43,978 nucleotides of DNA from JACDAN01 sp035535195 (lineage in GTDB: Bacteria > Actinomycetota > Thermoleophilia > Gaiellales > Gaiellaceae): contig DATLQK010000068.1 in NCBI GenBank assembly GCA_035535195.1, positions 1 through 43,978 on the forward strand, read 5' to 3'. Below are positions 38,858-43,978 of the stretch, piece by piece. Position numbers and translations under genes: made by a program. Positions within the stretch are counted from its first letter, which is position 1. Every line of letters starts with the position of its first letter. Below the pieces are notes generated by a model. That model was not told the DNA's origin. It saw only the letters and a list, made by a program, of their open reading frames with translations, and searched no databases.

Positions 38858-39708
38858 CGCCGGGCCCGCTTCTTCTTCCGCTTCACCTTCCGTGGACCGG
38901 CTTGCTTCTGCTCCTGCTCCGGCTGCTCGTCGATCGCTGCGGCGCCGTCGGTGCCCTCCCCGGGCGCGCTCTCCGCCTTCCGAGGTGTGCGCGAGCTGCG
39001 CTTGGCCGGGACCTGCTGCATCTTCGCCCGCAGCCGCCGCGTCACGAGCCCCTGCCCGACCGTCCACAGGTTCGTGGTCATCCAGTAGAGGAGCAGCCCG
39101 ACCGGGAAGGTCGCGCCGCCCGGCGGGTTGATGATGAAGAGGCCGAAGACGAGCGGGAGCGCCAGGAAGATGTAGCGCTGCGCCTGGCTCGTCGTCGCCA
39201 TCGGCATGAACCAGGTCGACGCGACCTGACTCGCGAGATAGACCGCGAGCAGCACGTAGCCCGACCAGTGGTCGCCGATGTTCGCCGTGATGTCGGGGAC
39301 GAAGTTGAGCCAGTCGAGTGCCGACGCCGGGTATTTCGGATAGATGTCGTCGTCGAAGTGCCGCAGGACGAAGTAGAGCGCGAAAAAGATCGGGATCTGC
39401 GGCAGGATCGGGAGGCACGAGGAGGCCGGGTTGATCTGGTTCTCCCGGTAGAACTTCATCAACTCCTCGTTTTGCTTCTTGCGGTCCGCCTTGTAGCGCT
39501 TCTGGATCGCCTTCATCTCCGGCAGGTGCTCCTGCATCCGCTGCATCGAGTGGATCTGCCGGACGGTCAGGGGGACGAGCAGCATCCGCACGCAGATCGT
39601 CAGCGCGATGATCGACCACGCCCAGGAGAGGCCGAACGTCGTGTGGAACTCCTCGAGCGCCCACGTGAGCAGGTCCTCGAGCGGACTGAGGATGCTGAGC
39701 TCGATCAC
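38854..39708 (-). CDS. yidC: Membrane protein insertase YidC
   Basis: A 284-residue Oxa1/YidC insertase with five helices. The conserved helical hairpin RQIHSMQRMQEHLPEMKAIQ and YKADRKKQNEELMKFYREN precedes INPASSCLPILPQIPIFFAL; GATFPVGLLLYWMTTNLWTV marks the last helix. The tail is long and basic (KVKRKKKRARR), as in forms that contact ribosomes. There is no lipobox at the N-terminus. The GTG overlaps the yidD stop as GTGA. Confidence 0.96.
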   Translation of the reverse strand: MIELSILSPLEDLLTWALEEFHTTFGLSWAWSIIALTICVRMLLVPLTVRQIHSMQRMQEHLPEMKAIQKRYKADRKKQNEELMKFYRENQINPASSCLPILPQIPIFFALYFVLRHFDDDIYPKYPASALDWLNFVPDITANIGDHWSGYVLLAVYLASQVASTWFMPMATTSQAQRYIFLALPLVFGLFIINPPGGATFPVGLLLYWMTTNLWTVGQGLVTRRLRAKMQQVPAKRSSRTPRKAESAPGEGTDGAAAIDEQPEQEQKQAGPRKVKRKKKRARR

Positions 39709-39932
39709 CGGAAGAGCCTCCGGTCCTCGGGGTAGTCCACCCCACCGTGGCTCCAGGGGTTACAGCGCAGGAGACGCCACCCCGCCAGGATCGAGCCACG
39801 GACCAGGCCGTAGTGACGAATCGCATCGATCGCGTACTGCGAGCAGGACGGGTGGTACTTACAGGTCGCCGGGAAGAAGGCGCCGAGCGTGTAGCGGTAG
39901 AGGTAGACCCCGCCGATCCCGACGTACTTCAC
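39705..39932 (-). CDS. yidD: Membrane protein insertion efficiency factor YidD
   Basis: A 75-residue protein with the diagnostic Cys-rich core: YRYTLGAFFPATCKYHPSCS followed by QYAIDAIRHYG and a closing GWRLLRCNPWSHGGVDYPED. It assists YidC-dependent insertion. The GTG start overlaps the rnpA stop as GTGA; an upstream ATG at 39977 would run into rnpA. Confidence 0.95.
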   Translation of the reverse strand: MKYVGIGGVYLYRYTLGAFFPATCKYHPSCSQYAIDAIRHYGLVRGSILAGWRLLRCNPWSHGGVDYPEDRRLFR

Positions 39933-40276
39933 GCGCTCGCCTTTCCGAGGATCTCCTCCACCCGCTCCTTCAGCCACTCCGCGTCGCGGCTCTCCGCCTC
40001 CGCGAGCGGCTGCCGCACGAGCAGCACGTAGTCGGTGCCGGCCGGGATCTCCGGCAGGAGCTCACGCCAAACCTCGCGAAGGCGGCGCTTGATCCGGTTG
40101 CGTACGACGGCGCCGCCGATCTTCTTCGGCACGGCGATCCCGAGCCGGGTCTCATCCTCCTCTTCCCCGTTCCGGTCGAAGCGGTAGAGCACGAGGAAGC
40201 GCGTCGACACGGAGCGGCCGTGCCGGTAGACGGCATCGAAGTCGCGCGAACGAGACAGGCGGTTGCGGCGCTGCAC
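39929..40276 (-). CDS. rnpA: Ribonuclease P protein component
   Basis: This 115-residue basic protein is the partner of RNase P RNA in 5' tRNA processing. Motifs: NRLSRSRDFDAVYRHGRSVS at the start, then RLGIAVPKKIGGAVVRNRIK with RRLREVWRE, the central RNA-contacting RNR box. GTG start, 23 nt after rpmH on the same strand. Confidence 0.95.
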   Translation of the reverse strand: MQRRNRLSRSRDFDAVYRHGRSVSTRFLVLYRFDRNGEEEDETRLGIAVPKKIGGAVVRNRIKRRLREVWRELLPEIPAGTDYVLLVRQPLAEAESRDAEWLKERVEEILGKASA

Positions 40277-40299
40277 CGGGGTCGAAATCGCGTTCCGTG

Positions 40300-40434
40300 T
40301 TACGCCGAAAGGCGCTTGCGGCCGCGCGCCCTGCGCCGCTTCAGGATCGCCCGACCGGCCCGGGTGGACATGCGCGCGCGGAAGCCGTGGCGACGCTTCC
40401 GCCGTCGGACGTTGGGCTGATAGGTGCGCTTCAT
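40300..40434 (-). CDS. rpmH: 50S ribosomal protein L34
   Basis: The 44-residue product is full length for L34: MKRTYQPNVRRRKRRHGFRA followed by a basic RMSTRAGRAILKRRRARGRK tail. It is transcribed away from dnaA, the standard layout at bacterial origins. A minus-strand -10-like TATACT lies at 40485-40490, about 50 nt before the ATG. Confidence 0.98.
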   Translation of the reverse strand: MKRTYQPNVRRRKRRHGFRARMSTRAGRAILKRRRARGRKRLSA

Positions 40435-40484
40435 AGGAGGGTGAGAAAGACGTCGTGTTGGGCCCTCGTCGAGAGGGTCGCGCC

Positions 40485-40490
40485 AGTATA
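40485..40490 (-). promoter_or_regulatory. Probable -10 element of the rpmH promoter
   Basis: TATACT on the minus strand, one base from the TATAAT consensus. I see no matching -35 at 16-18 bp; the sequence there is GC-rich. Confidence 0.45.
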
Positions 40491-40512
40491 GAGAGCGTTT
40501 CCTAACACAGGC

Positions 40513-40619
40513 TTTTCCACAACGGCTGCGCGAGCACCGCTGCCGAAAAATCTCCTGCGTCGAGCGTGTTTTCCTTACTGAATACACTCTCGCCGACGGG
40601 CTTCTCCACAGCTGTGGAG
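40513..40619. other. DnaA-box-like sites in the rpmH-dnaA gap
   Basis: The roughly 330 bp between rpmH and dnaA hold TTTTCCACA (40513-40521) and a perfect 16-bp palindrome CTCCACAGCTGTGGAG (40604-40619) made of two inverted box-like halves. Each keeps the TCCACA core of TTATCCACA. They flank relatively AT-rich DNA (40545-40590) and lie upstream of the dnaA promoter, where autoregulation or origin binding is plausible. Confidence 0.5.
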
Positions 40620-40692
40620 GACGCTGGGGAAGGGGAGAAAACGCCTGCAAATTGGGCACTTCCTCGACTTCACGACAGGTCGCTGGAGGGCA

Positions 40693-40721
40693 TTGTTCGC
40701 GCTCGAAGACGCTGCTATGCT
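40693..40721 (+). promoter_or_regulatory. dnaA: Promoter of dnaA
   Basis: TTGTTC (-35, 40693-40698) and TATGCT (-10, 40716-40721) are separated by exactly 17 bp, about 42 nt upstream of the dnaA GTG. This is the best sigma-70-like match in the rpmH-dnaA gap. Confidence 0.65.
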
Positions 40722-40762
40722 CGCCCTCTTTCCGGCTCGTCGAGAGGAGCATCCCCCTAAGC

Positions 40763-42103
40763 GTGGAGCACCAGCAGTTGCTCACAGCAGAGGACCTGTG
40801 GACCGAGGTTTCGCAGCGACTGCGGAGTGCGCTCAACGAGTCGACCTACCGCACGTGGTTCTCGGAAGTCGCGGGTGCGGAGCTCTCGGACGACTCCTTC
40901 GTCCTCCGCGTGCCGAACGACTTTGCACGTGAGTGGATCGAGGGTCACTTCCTCGGCCTGATCGACGCGGCTGTCCGTGATTCCGTCGGCGACGAGCGGC
41001 GGATCGTACTTGCCGTGGTCGAGCCCAACGGGGACGAGAACGTGCTCCCGGAGCCCGTCGTCGCCTCGCGGGTCGAGGGGCTGAACGACAAGTACACGTT
41101 CGACTCCTTCGTGATCGGCTCGTCGAACCGGTTCGCACACGCAGCAGCGCTGGCCGTCGCCGAGGCGCCGGCGCAGGCCTACAACCCGCTCTTCATCTAC
41201 GGCGGCACCGGGCTCGGCAAGACGCACCTGCTCCAGGCGATCGGCCACTACATCGGGGAGCACGCCGGCAACCTCTCGGTCTGTTACGTCACGAGCGAAC
41301 GCTTCATGAACGACTTCATCAACTCGCTCCGCGACAAGCGGATCGAGGGGTTCAAGCAGCGCTACCGCACCTTCGGCGTGCTCCTGATCGACGACATCCA
41401 GTTCCTCGAACACAAGGAGCGGATCCAGGAGGAGTTCTTCCATACCTTCAACACGCTCTACGAGGCCGGGAAGCAGATCGTGATCTCGTCCGACCGGCCG
41501 CCACGTCAGATCGCGACGCTCGAGCAGCGGCTCCGCTCACGCTTCGAGTGGGGGCTGATGACGGACATCCAGCCGCCCGACCTCGAAACAAGGATCGCGA
41601 TCCTCCAGAAGAAGGCTCGGACGGACGGCATCCAGGTGGCTGACACCGAGCTGATGACATTCATCGCCGGACGTGTCTCGACGAACATCCGGGAGCTCGA
41701 GGGCGCGCTCACGCGCGTCGTCGCCTTCTCGTCGCTCACCGGCCGGCCGATGACGATCGAGCTCGCGCAGGACGTCCTGCGCGACGTGTTCCCACAAGGC
41801 GAGGCCGCCCAGGTCTCGATCGACCGGATCCAGGACGAGGTCTCGGACCGGTTCGGCCTCTCGAAAGAGGAGCTGATCGGCGACAAGCGCTCGCAGAACA
41901 TCGTGTATCCACGCCAGGTCGCGATGTACCTCTCACGCGAGCTCACGGACTCCTCGCTCCCCAAGATCGGCCGGCACTTCGGCGGCCGCGACCACACCAC
42001 GGTCATCCACGCAACCTCCAAGATCGCGCGTCTGATCCGCGAGGATCGCTCTGTGTACAACCTTGTGCAAGAGCTGACCGCGCGCGTCAAGCACGCAGGC
42101 TGA
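40763..42103 (+). CDS. dnaA: Chromosomal replication initiator DnaA
   Basis: About 446 residues, normal length. Domain I comes first (LWTEVSQRLRSALNESTYRT), then a short linker. The AAA+ domain has Walker A GGTGLGKTHLL (about 147), Walker B LLIDDIQFLEHK and the sensor region RLRSRFEWGLMTDI. Domain IV ends with the DNA-binding helix-turn-helix: YPRQVAMYLSRELTDSSLPK and GRDHTTVIHATSKI. The linker (domain II) is short compared with the long acidic linker of Streptomyces DnaA. AGAGGAG upstream is rather distant (about 13 nt), so start confidence is moderate; in-frame ATG codons further upstream lie before the promoter. Confidence 0.97.
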   Translation: MEHQQLLTAEDLWTEVSQRLRSALNESTYRTWFSEVAGAELSDDSFVLRVPNDFAREWIEGHFLGLIDAAVRDSVGDERRIVLAVVEPNGDENVLPEPVVASRVEGLNDKYTFDSFVIGSSNRFAHAAALAVAEAPAQAYNPLFIYGGTGLGKTHLLQAIGHYIGEHAGNLSVCYVTSERFMNDFINSLRDKRIEGFKQRYRTFGVLLIDDIQFLEHKERIQEEFFHTFNTLYEAGKQIVISSDRPPRQIATLEQRLRSRFEWGLMTDIQPPDLETRIAILQKKARTDGIQVADTELMTFIAGRVSTNIRELEGALTRVVAFSSLTGRPMTIELAQDVLRDVFPQGEAAQVSIDRIQDEVSDRFGLSKEELIGDKRSQNIVYPRQVAMYLSRELTDSSLPKIGRHFGGRDHTTVIHATSKIARLIREDRSVYNLVQELTARVKHAG

Positions 42104-42257
42104 TTCTGTGGAGACCTCGACCATCCTCACGACGCCCTGTGCACAGCGTCCCGTCGTCCCCAGTGCGCGTCCCCAGGCAGAACCCGCTCAGGAAGCCACA
42201 GCACGCCGTCTTCCCCGCCTTCCACACTCTCTAGGACTACTACTAAGGAATCTCTAG
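42104..42257. other. oriC: Candidate replication origin (dnaA-dnaN intergenic)
   Basis: This 154-bp gap contains box-like cores: TGTGGAGAC (42107-42115, inverse of GTCTCCACA), CTGTGCACA (42137-42145) and CCTTCCACA (42218-42226). About ten bases after the last one is CTACTACTA (42237-42245), three repeats of the kind called a DnaA-trio on the complementary strand. The sequence is locally AT-richer just before dnaN. The layout suits an unwinding site, but the boxes are weak matches. Confidence 0.5.
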
Positions 42258-43391
42258 ATGATTGAAGCTGAAGCTGTGGCGTCCGGAGCTGCACTCAAGA
42301 TCACCTGCCCCCGAGACGAGCTGATCCGCCAGCTCTCGATCGTCTCGCGTGCAGCGTCCGCCCGTACGACCGTCCAGGTCCTCGCCGGCATCCTGCTCCG
42401 CTCGGAGGCCGGGAAGCTCGAGCTCGCTGCGACGGACATGGAGATCTCGATGCGAACGTCTCTCGAGTGCGACGTGGAGAGCGAGGGCGCCGTCGTCGTC
42501 CCCGGGAAGCTCCTCGTCGACCTCGTACGCCTCCTGCCCGCCGAGGAGGTGTCGCTGGAGCATCGCCAGGGGGAAGGAGTGCTGGAGATCGTTTCCGGCT
42601 CGGCGGACTACCGGATCCACACCTACAACGCGGAGGACTTCCCGCGGCTGCCCGAGACGGCCGGCACGGAGATGATGGCGATCGACGCCAACGCGGTGCT
42701 CGAGACGGCCGCGAAGGTCAGTCGCGCCGCCTCACGCGACGAGTCGCGGCCGGTGCTCACCGGCATTCTCGTCCGCTTCGAGGGCGAGAAGCTCGTGATG
42801 GCGGCGACGGACTCGTACCGCCTCGCCGTCAAGGAGACGTCGATGTCGGCACCGGGGCCAGAGCTCGACGCGATCGTCCCGGCGCGCGCGCTCCTCGAAG
42901 TCGGACGCGTCGCGCAGGGTGCGGACGAGCTGCAGCTTGGCGTACAGGAGAACCAGGTGCTCTTCGCCAGCGACGGCGTGCTGCTCACGACCCGCCGGAT
43001 CGAGGGCCAGTTCCCCAACTATCGCCAGCTGCTGCCGGAGTCGTTCGACCACGAGGTGACCGTCAACCGCGAGGAGCTCCTCGATGTCGTGCGGCGGGTC
43101 GCCGTCCTCGCGCAGCGCAACGCGCCGTTGCGGCTGCGCTTCGCCGAGGGAGAGCTCACGGTCTCCGCCCAGACGCAGGATGTCGGTGAGGGCAAGGAGT
43201 CGCTGCCCGCGGGGTTCAGCGGCGAGGTGCTCGAGATCGGCTTCAATCCCGACTTCCTCCGCGACGGGGTGGAGTCGGCGGACGGAGACGACCTTCGCCT
43301 GAAGCTGATCAGCCCGCTGCGCCCGGCGGTCCTGCAGGGCGAAGGCGACGACTTCTCCTACCTGATCATGCCGATCCGGCTCGCCGGCTAG
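42258..43391 (+). CDS. dnaN: DNA polymerase III beta sliding clamp
   Basis: The 377-residue product forms the processivity ring. Three clamp domains are visible: domain 1 with RAASARTTVQVLAGILLRSE and LAATDMEISMRT, domain 2 with SRAASRDESRPVLTGILVRF and MAATDSYRLAVKE, and domain 3 with VNREELLDVVRRVAVLAQRN and the C-terminal SYLIMPIRLAG. That ending matches the conserved MPMR-type peptide that contributes to the partner-binding pocket. It is followed directly and in the same frame by recF. Confidence 0.97.
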   Translation: MIEAEAVASGAALKITCPRDELIRQLSIVSRAASARTTVQVLAGILLRSEAGKLELAATDMEISMRTSLECDVESEGAVVVPGKLLVDLVRLLPAEEVSLEHRQGEGVLEIVSGSADYRIHTYNAEDFPRLPETAGTEMMAIDANAVLETAAKVSRAASRDESRPVLTGILVRFEGEKLVMAATDSYRLAVKETSMSAPGPELDAIVPARALLEVGRVAQGADELQLGVQENQVLFASDGVLLTTRRIEGQFPNYRQLLPESFDHEVTVNREELLDVVRRVAVLAQRNAPLRLRFAEGELTVSAQTQDVGEGKESLPAGFSGEVLEIGFNPDFLRDGVESADGDDLRLKLISPLRPAVLQGEGDDFSYLIMPIRLAG

Positions 43392-43397
43392 CTCGGG

Positions 43398-43978
43398 CTG
43401 ATCGTCAGGAACCTCGCGTTACGAGACTTCCGCTCCTATGAACGCCTGGAACTGGAACTGGAGCCGGGGATTGTGCTTGCCGTGGGCCCGAACGGCGCCG
43501 GCAAGACGAACCTGCTCGAGAGCCTCCACCTCGCCGCACAGGGCTTCTCGCCCCGGACGCGCTCGGACGCCCAGCTGATCCGCTTCGGCTCGGAGGGCGC
43601 GCGAGTCGCGGCCGAGGGTCGCCACGGCGCGTCGCCTGTCGCCGTCGAGGTGACGCTGCGGCTGCGGGAGGCCAAGCGGGCGCGACTGAACGGCGCGCCG
43701 CTCCGCGCCGCCGAGGAGCTGCGCTCCCGCCTGCCGACGCTCGTGTTCACCCCCGACCGCCTGGCCGTTGTGAAGGCGGGACCGGCAGTCCGCCGCGCCT
43801 ACTTCGACCGGTCACTCGCGCGCCTGTTCCCGAGCCGCGCCTCGATCCCGACCGAGTACGCGTCCGCGCTCGCACAGCGGAACGGGGCTTTGCGGCGGCT
43901 CGCTGCCGGCTACTCCTCCGCCGAGGCGCTCGCGCCTTGGACGGAGCGGGTCGCACAGCTCGGCGCCGAACTGGTGGC
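43398..43978 (+). CDS. recF: DNA replication and repair protein RecF (partial, CTG start)
   Basis: The first 193 or so residues are in the window and the frame is open at the edge. RecF is an SMC-like ATPase that loads RecA at gaps. The N-terminus reads IVRNLALRDFRSYERLELEL after the initiator, then Walker A VGPNGAGKTNLLESLHL and, further on, LVFTPDRLAVVKAGPAVRRA with YFDRSLARL. After the dnaN stop this frame offers only CTC, GGG, CTG, ATC and GTC before the conserved start; CTG at 43398 gives exactly the family N-terminus. The next GTG is just before Walker A and would remove the first strands. Confidence 0.93.
   Translation, partial: MIVRNLALRDFRSYERLELELEPGIVLAVGPNGAGKTNLLESLHLAAQGFSPRTRSDAQLIRFGSEGARVAAEGRHGASPVAVEVTLRLREAKRARLNGAPLRAAEELRSRLPTLVFTPDRLAVVKAGPAVRRAYFDRSLARLFPSRASIPTEYASALAQRNGALRRLAAGYSSAEALAPWTERVAQLGAELV

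Noticed and set aside
38902..39735. Plus-strand frame antisense to yidC
   Set aside because: YidC is certain on the opposite strand and the frame has no recognisable domain.

Overview
The window is a gene-dense, very GC-rich bacterial chromosome segment with GTG, TTG and apparently CTG starts and many 4-nt NTGA gene overlaps. It holds the origin neighbourhood recF-dnaN-dnaA-rpmH-rnpA-yidD-yidC-jag-rsmG-parA-parB. Content and style suggest Actinomycetota, probably a deep lineage such as Thermoleophilia (Gaiellales or Solirubrobacterales). That placement is inference from gene content, not a marker-gene analysis. I see no phage, insertion sequence, transposase or CRISPR array.

Layout. 1-2.1 kb: a single-domain response regulator, a membrane-anchored methyltransferase and tRNA-Phe with a structured trailer. 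2.1-9 kb (minus strand): one long overlapping operon reading ccmA-ccmB-ccmC-ccmD-like-ccsA/hemX-like-hemA-hemC-hemD-SAM hydrolase-SAM methyltransferase, joining cytochrome c maturation to the first steps of tetrapyrrole synthesis. 9-13.3 kb (minus): an RsbW-like kinase, treT, otsA, moaC and mogA. 13.4-16.8 kb (minus): response regulator, histidine kinase and HtrA protease, an envelope-stress arrangement resembling mprAB-pepD. 16.9-18.8 kb: a membrane protein with a degenerate M28 peptidase domain, convergent with moeA. 20-30.4 kb: envelope genes (GT2, GT4, methyltransferase, DUF2079, GT87, a class A penicillin-binding protein, MscS, DUF2203, PIG-V-like mannosyltransferase, CPBP protease). 30.3-34.9 kb: a CUT1-type ABC importer with a divergent ATPase and a Tat-exported binding protein. 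34.9-36 kb: a bifunctional-nuclease protein, tRNA-Ile with its trailer and a small unknown gene. 36-44 kb: the origin block, with recF running off the end.

Two observations stand out. First, the two tRNA genes, 34 kb apart and on opposite strands, are each followed by the same three-hairpin layout. The distal hairpin is a 38-nt sequence identical at 37 of 38 positions, while the proximal hairpins differ in sequence but keep their pairing. This could be a terminator or processing element, a new structured RNA, or a tRNA-associated repeat. Second, three genes (a methyltransferase, mogA and recF) have no ATG, GTG or TTG at the position where their families begin, and each has a CTG exactly there; two of these CTGs sit in CTGA stop-start overlaps. 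A likely pseudo-peptidase and several unusually large gene overlaps are also reported.
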